The translations under genes were made by a program, and so were the position numbers. The notes under the pieces are model-generated. The model was not told the DNA's origin. It worked only from the letters and a program-made list of their open reading frames with translations, and ran no database searches. Shown here piece by piece: positions 19,087 through 29,300 of a stretch of 64,000 nucleotides of DNA. The first letter of the stretch is position 1. Each line of letters begins with the position of its first letter. This DNA comes from Bacillus sp. S3 (GTDB lineage Bacteria > Bacillota > Bacilli > Bacillales > Cytobacillaceae): NCBI RefSeq assembly GCF_005154805.1, contig NZ_CP039727.1, positions 5,081,501 through 5,145,500 of the forward strand, written 5' to 3'.

Positions 19087-19772
19087 CCGATATTCCTCTC
19101 AGTACCTTTAGTTTTCACCGTACCTGTTGAAGGTTTTGTTACCTTAATTCTCTCCATTTCACCAGTTCCACCTTCAACAATACCATCATGCTTTAGAATG
19201 CTGATAATAGTCCCAAAGAAACATCTTACATCAAAAGCAAAACTCAATTTTTCTACATATTCTCCATCTAGTTTTGCCTTCACATCGATAGGCAACTCAT
19301 CCCGCCCATTAATCTGTGCCCACCCAGTCAGCCCAGGAAAAATATCATTGGCTCCATATTTTTCTCTTTCAGAAATTAAATCATATTGATTCCAGAGGCA
19401 AGGTCGAGGACCAATAATGCTCATTTCACCTTTGAGAATATTAATAATTTGTGGAAGTTCATCTAAACTAGTATTCCTCATAAATTTCCCTACTCTAGTG
19501 ATGTAGCTATTAGAGTCTTTTAAAAGGTGGGTAGGTGTATCTTTTGGAGTATCAACTTTCATTGTCCTAAACTTCAAAATATAAAACTCGGCTTTATTTT
19601 TCCCAATCCTACATTGTTTAAATAAAACAGGTCCCTTTGAATCAAGCTTAATACAAATAATCAATATTAAGAAAACTGGTGAAAGTACTACAATACCTAT
19701 AAACGCTAGAATAATGTCAACTATTTTTTTTATATATCTTCTATAAATCACTCTTCTATCCACCCCAATCAT
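19083..19772 (-). CDS. undecaprenyl-phosphate sugar phosphotransferase (initiating enzyme)
   Basis: 229 residues: one N-terminal membrane segment (about 17-37) and the bacterial sugar transferase domain with LFKQCRIGKN, YILKFRTMK, TSLDELPQIINILKGEMSIIGPRP and PGLTGWAQINGRD. This short (PglC/WcaJ C-terminal-like) form transfers a sugar-1-phosphate to undecaprenyl phosphate, starting each repeat unit. The C-terminal tail (GGTGEMERIKVTKPSTG...) is an unusual low-complexity extension rich in Thr and Lys. Confidence 0.92.
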   Translation of the reverse strand: MIGVDRRVIYRRYIKKIVDIILAFIGIVVLSPVFLILIICIKLDSKGPVLFKQCRIGKNKAEFYILKFRTMKVDTPKDTPTHLLKDSNSYITRVGKFMRNTSLDELPQIINILKGEMSIIGPRPCLWNQYDLISEREKYGANDIFPGLTGWAQINGRDELPIDVKAKLDGEYVEKLSFAFDVRCFFGTIISILKHDGIVEGGTGEMERIKVTKPSTGTVKTKGTERNIG

Positions 19773-19778
19773 ACAAGG

Positions 19779-20687
19779 TTAAATATTATTTAACCTTTCT
19801 GCTTCCAGTATTTCATCCATAAATGAGAGTATTTCTTTTCGTAATGAAGGTTCTTGCAAAGCAAATTCAATCGTTGTCTTCACAAATTCAATCGTTGTCT
19901 TCACAAACCCAATCTTCTCCCCAACATCAAACCGTTTTCCCTCAAAATCATAAGCAAACACTCTCTGAATCTGATTCAACTTCTGAATCGCATCTGTCAA
20001 TTGAATCTCTCCACCGGCACCAGGTTCTTGTTGCTCCAAATACATAAACATTTCTGGTGTAAGAATATAACGTCCCATAATCGCTAGATTAGAAGGAGAA
20101 GTACCTGGCTTTGGTTTTTCTACAAGGTTTTTAACTTGATACATACTGCCTTCCTTAACCGAAGGTTCAACAATCCCATACCGATATGTCTCATCATTGG
20201 GGACGGTCTGAACACCAATAACAGACGAATAAGTTTCATCATATACATTAATGAGTTGTTTTAGGCATGGCGTTTCACTTTGTACAATATCATCACCTAG
20301 AAGAACTGCAAAAGGCTCATCTCCAATGAAATTTCGTGCACACCACACTGCGTGACCTAACCCTTTTGGCTCTTTCTGCCGAATATAATGTATATCAGCT
20401 AAGTTAGTTGAATAACGGACTTTTTCTAACAAATCTGTTTTATTCTTTTCAATCAGATCTTGCTCTAATTCTGGTGCAAAATCGAAATGATCTTCAATCG
20501 CCCGTTTCCCCTTACCAGTAACAATAATAATATCCTCAATTCCAGAAGCCACTGCTTCCTCTATAATATATTGAATCGTTGGTTTATCAACAATGGGCAG
20601 CATTTCTTTTGGCATTGCCTTTGTAGCTGGAAGAAATCTCGTGCCAAGTCCAGCAGCTGGAATAATTGCCTTTCGTACACGTTTCAA
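19779..20687 (-). CDS. galU: UTP-glucose-1-phosphate uridylyltransferase
   Basis: 302-residue GalU/GtaB-type enzyme making UDP-glucose, the precursor for the downstream UDP-glucose dehydrogenase. Signature [27 protein letters not shown], then [18 protein letters not shown] and VEKPKPG. A TTG start at 20687 gives the family-typical [13 protein letters not shown] start with GGGGTGG 8 bases upstream; a GTG at 20699 is the alternative. Near the C-terminus a 7-residue tandem duplication (FVKTTIE twice) makes it longer than usual. Probably still active because the insertion is outside the catalytic core, but this is unproven. Confidence 0.93.
   Translation of the reverse strand: MKRVRKAIIPAAGLGTRFLPATKAMPKEMLPIVDKPTIQYIIEEAVASGIEDIIIVTGKGKRAIEDHFDFAPELEQDLIEKNKTDLLEKVRYSTNLADIHYIRQKEPKGLGHAVWCARNFIGDEPFAVLLGDDIVQSETPCLKQLINVYDETYSSVIGVQTVPNDETYRYGIVEPSVKEGSMYQVKNLVEKPKPGTSPSNLAIMGRYILTPEMFMYLEQQEPGAGGEIQLTDAIQKLNQIQRVFAYDFEGKRFDVGEKIGFVKTTIEFVKTTIEFALQEPSLRKEILSFMDEILEAERLNNI
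19862..19903. repeat. perfect 21-bp tandem duplication inside galU
   Basis: Two exact adjacent copies of a 21-base unit (19862-19882 and 19883-19903; begins CAAATTCAATCG). It keeps the frame and duplicates seven residues near the C-terminus of the uridylyltransferase. Confidence 0.95.
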
Positions 20688-20721
20688 GTTATATTCCACC
20701 CCTATTATTAATCAATCTATA

Positions 20722-22548
20722 CTAGTTAACAGCAGCTAATTCAGCCGCCCCTTCAAATCTATTATTAGCCACATTTATCAACGTATCATGCATCTCTTCC
20801 TCAGACATTATTAACAACTTCTCAATTAACTTCCCTAAAAGTTCCGCATGAATAACCTTCGCCTTTCCGATATGAATTTTCTGATACACCTGCTCCGGAT
20901 GCACTTCATTCTCATTCAGAAGCTCCTCATACATCTTCTCCCCAGGACGAAGGCCAGAGAACCGAATCCCGATTTCTTCTATAGAATATCCCGAAAGCTT
21001 AATCAGGTTCTTCGCCAAATCGACAATCTTAACCGGCTCACCCATATCTAGGACAAATACTTCACCGCCACGAGCCAATGAACCAGCTTGAATCACAAGC
21101 CGGGATGCTTCCGGTATCGTCATAAAATACCGCGTCATCTCCTCGTGAGTAACCGTCACCGGCCCACCGGCAGCTATTTGCTTTTTAAATAATGGAATAA
21201 CACTCCCGCGGCTTCCCAATACATTCCCAAACCGCACTGCCACAAACTTCGTCTGACTAGTCGGTGCTAGACTCTGGATAATCATCTCCGCAAAACGCTT
21301 CGTCGCCCCCATCACATTCGGAGGGTTCACCGCTTTATCAGACGAAATCATTACAAACGTATTCACACCGAAGGTGTCCGCCGCTTCCGCCACATTTTTC
21401 GTCCCAAAAATATTATTCTTAACCGCTTCTCTAGGGTTATACTCCATCAAAGGAACATGCTTATGTGCCGCTGCATGATAAACCACATATGGCCGATGCT
21501 CTTCCACCACATCAAAAATCCGTGTTCGATCCTGAATATCACCAATCACTGGTACAATCTCTATTTGATTTTGATACATCTTCCGCAGCTCCATATCAAT
21601 CAAATAAATACTGTTCTCCCCATGCCCGACTAATACAATCTTGCTGGGATTAAATTTACAAATCTGCCGGCAAATTTCCGATCCAATCGATCCCCCAGCA
21701 CCTGTAACCAAAACTGTTTTTCCTGACACCTTCTCTGAAATGCCGGCAATATCCAACTCCACAGGCTCTCTACCCAATAAATCCTCTACCTGGACATCAC
21801 GAAATTGGTTTACTGCTATTTTTCCCGTCATTAAGTCTTCAATCATCGGCATAATTTGCGTCTTTGCCTTTGATTTCGCACATTCTTCAAAAATCCGATT
21901 CAACTCTTTTTTCCCTAAAGAAGGAATTGCAATCACGATATTTTCAATTTCGTATTTCTCAACCGCATCCTCAATATGACTCGAATCTCCAACAACTGGA
22001 ATCCCTAATATATCTAATTTATATTTCTTCGAATCATCATCAATAAAGGCTACAGGCTTCAAGTCAATATCATGGTTACTAAGCAATTGTCTCGCCACCA
22101 TCGTTCCGCCACGACCTGCGCCAATAATTAGTGTCCGTTTGACATTCTTCTGCTTTACCATGAAATTATCGCGGAACATCCGCCATGAAAACCTCGATCC
22201 GCCAATAAGCAACACATGTAACATCCACGTAATCATCAATGCCCTGACATAGACATTACCAAAAGCAAGTTTCTGAACAATTACCGCCACCATAATCGTA
22301 AACGTGACGGCTTTCACAATCGCAATCAACTCTCCTACGCTTGCGTATTCCCACGCCTTGTTATAAAGTTTATAAATAGAAGCAAATAAATGATGACTCG
22401 TTAATAAAGTAAGTGCCGTAACAAGTAGCATCGGAATTTTAATAATCTCCAATTCCGGGTTCAGTATAAAATAACTTATGTACACCACGGTTAACACAAT
22501 AATAGAATCAAGCATTGCAAGTGCCGTCAACCTTTTTCCGTATGTCAC
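20722..22548 (-). CDS. epsC: EpsC/CapD-like UDP-sugar 4,6-dehydratase, membrane-bound
   Basis: 608 residues. Four N-terminal membrane segments (to about residue 115), a first Rossmann motif GAGRGGTMVARQL, then the catalytic SDR domain with VTGAGGSIGSEICRQI, HAAAHKHVPLME, MISSDKAVNPPNVMGATKR and RFGNVLGSRGSV. Long CapD/PglF/FlmA-type proteins dehydrate UDP-GlcNAc to a UDP-4-keto-6-deoxy sugar. The catalytic SDK variant (instead of the YxxxK Tyr) is typical of this group. GTG start with GGAGG 7 bases upstream. It is the first gene after the leader RNA and probably feeds the initiating transferase. Confidence 0.93.
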   Translation of the reverse strand: MTYGKRLTALAMLDSIIVLTVVYISYFILNPELEIIKIPMLLVTALTLLTSHHLFASIYKLYNKAWEYASVGELIAIVKAVTFTIMVAVIVQKLAFGNVYVRALMITWMLHVLLIGGSRFSWRMFRDNFMVKQKNVKRTLIIGAGRGGTMVARQLLSNHDIDLKPVAFIDDDSKKYKLDILGIPVVGDSSHIEDAVEKYEIENIVIAIPSLGKKELNRIFEECAKSKAKTQIMPMIEDLMTGKIAVNQFRDVQVEDLLGREPVELDIAGISEKVSGKTVLVTGAGGSIGSEICRQICKFNPSKIVLVGHGENSIYLIDMELRKMYQNQIEIVPVIGDIQDRTRIFDVVEEHRPYVVYHAAAHKHVPLMEYNPREAVKNNIFGTKNVAEAADTFGVNTFVMISSDKAVNPPNVMGATKRFAEMIIQSLAPTSQTKFVAVRFGNVLGSRGSVIPLFKKQIAAGGPVTVTHEEMTRYFMTIPEASRLVIQAGSLARGGEVFVLDMGEPVKIVDLAKNLIKLSGYSIEEIGIRFSGLRPGEKMYEELLNENEVHPEQVYQKIHIGKAKVIHAELLGKLIEKLLIMSEEEMHDTLINVANNRFEGAAELAAVN

Positions 22549-22597
22549 ACTAATTCCTCCTTCTTTCTTTATTTCGTTTTACAAAATATCACTTGGC

Positions 22598-22705
22598 AAA
22601 AAAATAAATATCTAATGGAATCCCATGTGCATATGTGCATAACACCTGTTCTTTCATTAGATATTCATTATTAGGGTAACTCCTCTCTTCTTGCATGCCT
22701 ATTTC
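22598..22705 (-). ncRNA. EAR/epsC-like leader RNA with hairpin and U-run
   Basis: Minus-strand order: a core TAGGCATGCAAGAAGAGGA (22681-22701 region), about 15 bases, then an 11-bp hairpin arm AATATCTAATG (22655-22665) and its complement (22607-22617), then TTTATTTTTTT. It lies between the phosphatase gene and the EpsC-like gene, exactly where the eps-associated RNA (EAR, Rfam epsC RNA) is found in Bacillus eps operons. A related copy occurs at 52601-52705. The match to EAR is by position and layout, not by a covariance search. Confidence 0.6.
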
Positions 22706-22752
22706 TAATGTGAAAACCACCAAATTTCCCTTCCAAGTCATTGCTTTACTAT

Positions 22753-23514
22753 TTAGAAAAACAGGAACTTCTTTTTCTTCTTAACTTGTACAGGCATTTC
22801 TTTCATAATGTTTTTCTTCTCCACCAACAACTCAGCATTTTCTTTAAAGAGATAAAAGTAGTCCGTTCCAAACTTTGAATCTATTAAACTAAAAGCCTCG
22901 TCCATTTTGAAAGTCCGATTAAGCACATTATGAGCATCCGAACCGATAAAATGAGTCAAGTTCGCTTCTATTAATTGATTAGAAAAGTTTTTGATTTTCT
23001 TACCAAAATAACCGCAAAGACTGGATGCGGTCACCTGTGTTAGAGCACCCTTTTCTACTAAATTGTACAATGTACCTGGTCGTTCCATTAGTTCCGCATT
23101 CCGCTCAGGGTGAACAATGATTGGGGTAAGACCCTTTAGTTGAAGATCAAATAATAGCTTTTCTGTGTATCGTGGCACATGACTTGATGGAAATTCAACG
23201 AAGAGATATTGACTGTCATTCAATGTTTGAATGTCCCCTTTTTCAATATCTGCTATTATTTCGCCGTAGATCCTTGGCTCTTGACCCGGCAAAACCTTCA
23301 TATTAACACCTGCGTCTTGCAGGCCTTGATTTAGCTCTTCAACCTTTTCATTGATTAACAATTTACGGTTATCATATTGCTGATTTAAATGAGGAGTGGC
23401 GATAATGGTGTGAATTCCTTCTTTTACAGCCTCCTTTGCCATGGTGATGCTATCTTCGACATTTTGTGCACCGTCGTCAATTCCCGGCAAGATATGACAA
23501 TGGATATCAATCAT
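22753..23514 (-). CDS. ywqE: CpsB/YwqE-type tyrosine-protein phosphatase (PHP domain)
   Basis: 253-residue Mn-dependent PHP-family phosphatase. Metal ligands are visible as MIDIHCHILPGIDDG, ATPHLN, PGQEPRIYGE, HPERN and GSDAHNV. It removes phosphate from the adjacent tyrosine kinase and so controls polymer length or export. The ATG at 23514 has AGAGGAG 8 bases upstream; the GTG at 23523 would sit within the Shine-Dalgarno region. The C-terminal run VQVKKKKKFLFF is strongly basic. Third gene of the regulatory trio. Confidence 0.93.
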   Translation of the reverse strand: MIDIHCHILPGIDDGAQNVEDSITMAKEAVKEGIHTIIATPHLNQQYDNRKLLINEKVEELNQGLQDAGVNMKVLPGQEPRIYGEIIADIEKGDIQTLNDSQYLFVEFPSSHVPRYTEKLLFDLQLKGLTPIIVHPERNAELMERPGTLYNLVEKGALTQVTASSLCGYFGKKIKNFSNQLIEANLTHFIGSDAHNVLNRTFKMDEAFSLIDSKFGTDYFYLFKENAELLVEKKNIMKEMPVQVKKKKKFLFF

Positions 23515-23612
23515 TAGACCCACTCCTCTTCCAATTAACTGTCATTTTTACAACTTAATTAGTTTAGCACTATTTCATAAACCCGTACATAGCGAAAAAT
23601 GTCGAATACCTG

Positions 23613-24311
23613 TTATTTCGCACCATAATAATAGTAATAATTGGTATCCTTCATATTTTTATGATTCATTACAACACCAAGCAATTTACTTTGTGCAGAA
23701 TCAAGAAGTTCTTTCGCTTTTAGCATTTGATCTTTTTCCGTCCTTCCGCTATAAACGACGAGAATCGTCCCTTCACAGCGATTTGCTAGGATTTGTGCAT
23801 CTGTTACGGCTAATAACGGTGGTGTATCAAATAGAATAATATCAAACAGCTTTTCTGAAGTTTGAAAGATTTGTTCCATTGATTTTGAACTCAATAATTC
23901 TGAGGGGTTTGGCGGTATCGGGCCGCTTGTTAGAACAAATAAATTTTCAACACTTGTTTCAGAAATTGCCTCTTCCAATGGAATTTGTTTTGTTAAAACG
24001 CTTGTTAACCCAAATGTATTTGTTTGATTAAAGGTATAGTGCACGGTTGGTTTTCTCATATCCGCATCAACTAATAATACCTTTTTCCCTTGCTGTGCAA
24101 ACGTAACAGCCAAATTGGCAACGGTGGTTGACTTTCCTTCTCCCGGCCCTGATGATGTGACCATTAGCGTCCTCACATTTTTATCGACCGTTGAATACTG
24201 AATATTCGTCCGGATTGTCCGATACTGTTCGGAAATCGGTGATTTCGAATCCACCATTGTGATCAGCGAACGTTTATTATTTACTGATTGCTTCCCTTTT
24301 TTAAGAGCCAA
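23613..24311 (-). CDS. ywqD: CpsD/YwqD-type bacterial tyrosine kinase
   Basis: 232-residue cytoplasmic BY-kinase. Walker A SSGPGEGKSTT, Walker A' LVDADMRKPT and Walker B ILFDTPPLL are visible, and the C-terminal tyrosine cluster YYYYYGAK is the autophosphorylation tail. The TTG at 24311 has GAGGTGA 5 bases upstream and gives the usual MALKK start; the GTG at 24320 has no spacing. The gene overlaps the Wzz-like modulator gene, whose cytoplasmic tail activates such kinases. Confidence 0.93.
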   Translation of the reverse strand: MALKKGKQSVNNKRSLITMVDSKSPISEQYRTIRTNIQYSTVDKNVRTLMVTSSGPGEGKSTTVANLAVTFAQQGKKVLLVDADMRKPTVHYTFNQTNTFGLTSVLTKQIPLEEAISETSVENLFVLTSGPIPPNPSELLSSKSMEQIFQTSEKLFDIILFDTPPLLAVTDAQILANRCEGTILVVYSGRTEKDQMLKAKELLDSAQSKLLGVVMNHKNMKDTNYYYYYGAK

Positions 24312-25050
24312 TTGTCTCACCTCTTAAACTAGCATTTTTCCTTGCCATACTGCCTTGAGCTTTCTTCAGCTGGGTTTCATCGATAATTGCGATGGTACCA
24401 AGCACAGGTACACCAATTAGTTTTTCGATTTCTTCTTCATTTTTGATTGTGTTATCAAAGTATTCTAATAGGAAGGCTATTCCTACACCGGCCATTAAAC
24501 CGACCACTAAGGCAATCGCAACATTTAATAACGGCTTTGGTTTAATTGGTGACGGTTGCTTTGCAGCTTCCGCCTTTGCCAGAATACTCACATTATCGAC
24601 ATTCATTATATTGACAATTTCTTTTTGGAATACTTCAGCCGTTTTATTGGCTATCTTCGCAGCCATTTTCGCGCTTGTGTCTTGAACAGATAAATTGACC
24701 ACTTGTGAATTTGTTTCATTTCCAACAGTAATTTTCCCATTCAGTTCGTCAACAGTCATATCCAGCTTTAGCTCTTTAATGACTAATTCAAGAATCGCAG
24801 GGCTTTTTATGATAACATTGTAGGTATTAATTAATTGCAGGTTTGTTTGTACTTCATTATATTGATAGGCAGACTGTTCGTTTTTCGATTGATTCACTAA
24901 CAGTTGTGTCGATGCCTGGTAAATTGGTGTTAAGAAAAAGTAACTAACCACACCGCTGATTAATACAGCTATGAATGTTAAGCTCAATATTAAACGTACT
25001 CGTTTGCGCAAGGTTTGCAGCAACTCTTTTAAACTAATGGTTTCCTCCAT
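24301..25050 (-). CDS. ywqC: CpsC/YwqC-type chain-length modulator (Wzz family)
   Basis: 249 residues: membrane segments at about 17-38 and 176-197 flanking an extracellular Wzz domain, a Pro-rich PSPIKPKP just before the second segment, and a short cytoplasmic tail. These proteins bind and activate the partner kinase and help set polysaccharide chain length. First gene of the minus-strand cluster; GGGAGG lies before the ATG and a predicted promoter about 40 bases upstream. Confidence 0.93.
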   Translation of the reverse strand: MEETISLKELLQTLRKRVRLILSLTFIAVLISGVVSYFFLTPIYQASTQLLVNQSKNEQSAYQYNEVQTNLQLINTYNVIIKSPAILELVIKELKLDMTVDELNGKITVGNETNSQVVNLSVQDTSAKMAAKIANKTAEVFQKEIVNIMNVDNVSILAKAEAAKQPSPIKPKPLLNVAIALVVGLMAGVGIAFLLEYFDNTIKNEEEIEKLIGVPVLGTIAIIDETQLKKAQGSMARKNASLRGETIGS

Positions 25051-25089
25051 GAGATCCTCCCTAATCGTAAAAAAATCAAACTATCGAAT

Positions 25090-25098
25090 AGTATACCA
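25090..25098 (-). promoter_or_regulatory. predicted extended -10 promoter for the polysaccharide operon
   Basis: Minus strand reads TGGTATACT, an extended -10 (TGn-TATACT), about 40 bases before the first start codon. The -35 region is weak. Only sequence resemblance supports it. Confidence 0.5.
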
Positions 25099-25224
25099 TA
25101 TTTTTTGTCACGGTTTGGCTAAATTTGTAACATTTTTGCCTTTTTTATGTTACTTTTGTCGTTCGCACTTTTACTATATTACACCCCTTTTGTAAATTTT
25201 TGTAGATATAAAATGAAAATGGAA

Positions 25225-25253
25225 TTAATTTTCAAATAGTTCTTTGGTATAAT
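25225..25253 (+). promoter_or_regulatory. predicted sigma-A promoter for the SGNH-like gene
   Basis: TATAAT at 25248-25253 preceded by TGG (extended -10), with a poor TTAATT-like -35 about 17 bases upstream. It starts 34 bases before the ATG at 25287, which has GGGGG as RBS. Divergent from the polysaccharide promoter. Confidence 0.6.
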
Positions 25254-25286
25254 GAAGTTGCACTATTATTTGGGGGTAAAATATTA

Positions 25287-26081
25287 ATGAAGAATTTCCT
25301 TACGATCTTTTTAGGGCTTGCCTGTGCAGCCGTTCTCTTCTTGGGTCATTCCCATTGGAATGAAAGAATTAAAGCAGCACCAGAAAAGACATCCAGCCAG
25401 ACTGACAAACAACAAAGTGGTTCCACTCAGACCGTGCAGAACGATGCATCAGATGAAGACGTCCTTGCTTATACGACTAATTGGCCTGTATCAGCCGTTG
25501 ACCGCTTCAAGCAAACATTAACTGAAAAGAAACCATTTAAGGTACTGTTTGTTGGCTCTCCTGCCATCGGCTCCGATACTTCCGGTACGTTCCCGACGGT
25601 TAAAGAGAAACTGCTTGAAACTTACGGCGAGAAAAACATTCACGTTAACCTTAAAACCTTCAAATCTACGTCTACCCAATTTGTAAATTCAAATAAACAA
25701 GACGAAATCGCTGCCGAAGAAGCCGATTTAATTGTGTTTGAGCCTTTTATCTTACAGAATAACGGTTTAGTATTAATCGATGAGACATTACGTGATCTCA
25801 CTACCATCATGGACGATGTGAAAGAAAAAAAACCAGAGACAACCTTTATTATTCAACCGTCTTACCCGCTTTATAAAGCAAAGATCTACCCTAACCAGGT
25901 AGCAGAGCTGAAAAAGTTTGCTGAGCAGCACGAAATCGCCTATTTGGATCATTGGTCCGCGTGGCCAGATACCAATGCAGATGGCCTTAAAGAATACCTA
26001 CAACCTGATCAAGGTGCCCCTAGTGACAAAGGGAATCAAGTATGGAGTGACTATATGATTCAGTTCTTTATTAGTAAGTAA
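25287..26081 (+). CDS. secreted SGNH/GDSL-hydrolase-like protein
   Basis: 264 residues: N-terminal membrane anchor or signal (about 4-20), a Ser/Thr/Gln-rich linker (35-60), then an SGNH-like alpha/beta domain. Block I is FVGSPAIGSDTSG instead of GDS, block III-like region is LIVFEPFILQNNG, and the end has DHWSAWPD and PSDKGNQVW (place of the catalytic Asp-His; here there is Asn rather than His). Such proteins are often found with exopolysaccharide loci and may be acetyl-esterases. The missing canonical residues make activity doubtful. Divergently transcribed from the Wzz-like gene. Confidence 0.7.
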   Translation: MKNFLTIFLGLACAAVLFLGHSHWNERIKAAPEKTSSQTDKQQSGSTQTVQNDASDEDVLAYTTNWPVSAVDRFKQTLTEKKPFKVLFVGSPAIGSDTSGTFPTVKEKLLETYGEKNIHVNLKTFKSTSTQFVNSNKQDEIAAEEADLIVFEPFILQNNGLVLIDETLRDLTTIMDDVKEKKPETTFIIQPSYPLYKAKIYPNQVAELKKFAEQHEIAYLDHWSAWPDTNADGLKEYLQPDQGAPSDKGNQVWSDYMIQFFISK

Positions 26082-26091
26082 CTGCCAACCT

Positions 26092-26121
26092 AGCGAATCG
26101 CAAGATTCGCTTTTATTTTTC
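26092..26121 (+). terminator. terminator of the SGNH-like gene
   Basis: GCGAATC-GCAA-GATTCGC hairpin (7 bp, 4-base loop) followed by TTTTATTTTT. Confidence 0.85.
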
Positions 26122-26344
26122 CAGAAATCATTTGAATATTTGTATCCTCAATTAAACCTCGAATACTTTTCTTCCTATAAACATAATCAAATTCTACCAA
26201 AATTCCCCGAAGGCAGAATTTCTCTAATTTTGTCATTATTTAATATTTGCATCTTCAATAACTGGTTACTATATGGTAGGATTGTCATATTGTTTGATGG
26301 TAGTTTATGCCTACATATTAATAAGAAGTAAAGGAGGGTTTTTA

Positions 26345-29300
26345 GTGAGGAAAGTTTTTTCAAACAGCCTCAAAATTGTCGTGGCCTTTTTATTAGTTTT
26401 TTCAAGCTTTCAGGGGGTTGCGAAGGCATTTTGGGATTCTACTCCGCCTGAGATTAAAAGTGTTCAAGTAGATAAGACTCAGGCATTTGATGGCGAAACG
26501 GTCACACTAAGTATCAATGCCATAGATTTAGAGACTTCAATTAAGGATGCTGATATTAGGTATACCGATGGTAGAGGGTTTCCGCAAAGCTTTAAAGGTA
26601 TATATAATCAGGAAACCCAAGTCCTTCAGGTAAAAATTCCAATCAGTAAATCTTCCAGTCTTGGAAATTGGTCTATCAAAAGTATTTGGTTTAATAGCAC
26701 GAATGGTGATTTTAAAACGGTTGACTCATCAAATACCGATTTAAGCGGCGGCAGCTTTCAAGTTATTGAAAAACGCGACAATGACAGCCCAATTTTTAAT
26801 GGAATGACGATTGACAAAAGCGAGCTAGTTTTAGGCGGTACGAATAAGGTGAGTATTAAAGCTGTTGATGCCTTATCTGGTATCGCTGAAGTGAAAGTAG
26901 GCTATCAAACACCTAGTGGCGAAATCCAGGAGCAAAACGCTGCATTCAACTGGTTTAACAACAGTTATGATGCCACGATCTCCACTTCTACTTTTTCCAA
27001 TATTGGAAAGTGGCAGCCTGCCTATGTGTATTTACGGGATAAAAAGGGAAATGCAACGACCATTTATCATTCAGGTTTGTACAATTCTGGAATAATCGCT
27101 GATTTAAGCAGCGGGGCGTTCCAGGTTTTAGAGGATAAAGGGGAAAGCTTGGATACCTTAAATCGAACTATTGTTTATACAAGCAATGCGGAATTAACCG
27201 ATACCACGATTAATGGCGATGTCTACATAGGGCCAAGTGCGATTTTAACGATCAATGGTAACGTGACAATCAACGGAGATTTAATTATTTTTGGCTCATA
27301 TAGATTAAATGGCAGTTTAGATGTAAACGGTACCCTTGATTTAACGGGAAGTATGGATCAAGTTCCTATTTATTTAGCCGATCAGCCTTTAACCGCTATT
27401 AATGGTGTGTTAAAGGTTTCAGGAAAAACAGTACCGCTTGTCTCGATGACGATTGAAAATCAGCCGGTTGCGATCCATGCTGATGGCACCTTCCTTTTAA
27501 ATAATTTAAACGTGGCAGGTAAAGAAGGCATAACCATTAAGTTTACCGATCCATCTGGTCATGAAAGTGTACGGCAATTTTTGATTAAACAAGAAACGAA
27601 AACGGCTCCATCTGCTCCCATTGTTATGGGAATAACCGATAAAGATACGTTGGTTTCTGGTACTGCAGAAGCTGGCGCTAAAGTTGAAATAAAAGTGAAA
27701 GGTCTAGTGATTGGAGAAGGTGAAGCCGGTAACAATGGTGCCTTTGCCATCACGATTCCTGCTCAAAAAGCAGGAACAGAATTAGTGGTAACGGCAATAG
27801 ATAGTTTCGGAACAGTAAGTGAAACGACGATCGTCGTGGTAAAAGACGTGACTGCCCCTGCGGCACCACAAGTGAACGAGGTAACCGATCAGTCCACCGA
27901 AATCAGTGGTAAAACAGAAGTAGGTGCAACGGTTACGGTTGCCATCGACTCTGTTCGAGAGGGTTTATCTACCTATACGAGTGTTGTTGGCGACAGTGGA
28001 ATCTTTAAGGTAGCCATCCCCTTACAAGCTGCGGGAACGGTTATTACCGTCATGGCAACGGACAAAGCAGGCAATGCAAGTGAAGTTTCAACCGTTATTG
28101 TCAAAGACGCTACACCACCAGCGAAACCGGTTGTAAATGAAGTAAATGATCAGAGCACCACCGTATCTGGTACTGCAGAAGCCGATTCTACTATCGATAT
28201 TACGGTAAATAATTCAATTATTGGCTCAACGACTACTAGAGGGGACGGTACGTTTACTGTAAGTATTCCCGTTCAAACTGCCGGTACAGAGTTGGTTATT
28301 ACAGCGAGGGATCAGGCTGGCAATAGTAGTGAAAGGGCTATTGTCATTGTCAAGGATGTAACGGCTCCCCTAAAACCATATGTCGAAAAAGTAACCGATC
28401 ACAAAGTCATGGTTTCCGGTACGGCAGAGCTAAATTCAACGGTTGAAGTCAGAGCCAACGGTATACTTTTAGGCTCCTCTAGGGCAGATACGGGTGCAGG
28501 ATGGTATTGGATTGAAATCCCTCCTCAAAAAGCAGGTACGGAGTTATCCATCATCGCCATCGATGCTTCGGGACATCACAGTGAAGCGACTATTATTATA
28601 GTAGAAAAAGATCCATACCCGATGTCAGGTCCGAAAGTTGATAGATTACTAGACACTGATACTGCGATAAAAGGGCAAGCTGGTTTTGCCCAAATGATTA
28701 AAGTATGGAAAAATGATGTGCTTCTAGCGTCGAAGTTAACGGAAAACGATGGAAGTTTTTCGTTAGATATTCCAGCACAGCCAGTAGGAACAAAATTACT
28801 TGTTACCGCAACGGATACGGCAACATATGTCATAAGTGATCCGACAGTTGTGGTGGTGGGAGAAGGAATTGCCCCTGGTAAGCCAAGTGTGAATACTGTA
28901 AATGATCAGGATACTTCGGTGTCGGGAACTGCAGAAGCTGGCTCGAAGGTTGAAGTAAACGTAAACGGCCAAGTCATTGGGTTTGGAACAGCAGGGACAG
29001 ATGGTACATTCTCCATTACCATTCCAGTTCAAAAAGAAGGCACCGAATTAGTGGTAACGGCCACTGACCAATATGGAAATGTAAGTGAAGCTACCACCTT
29101 AGTAGTTACAGACGGGACAGCACCAGCTGCACCTCAAGTGGACGATGTTACAAATCAGTCATTAGAAGTTAGCGGGAAAGCTGAAGTTAACGCTAAGATT
29201 ACGGTTGCCATTAACTCTGAGCATAATGGTCTTGCTTCCTATACTGGTGTAGCGGACGAAAATGGGGCGTTTAAAGTAACGATTCCCGTACAAGCTGCAG

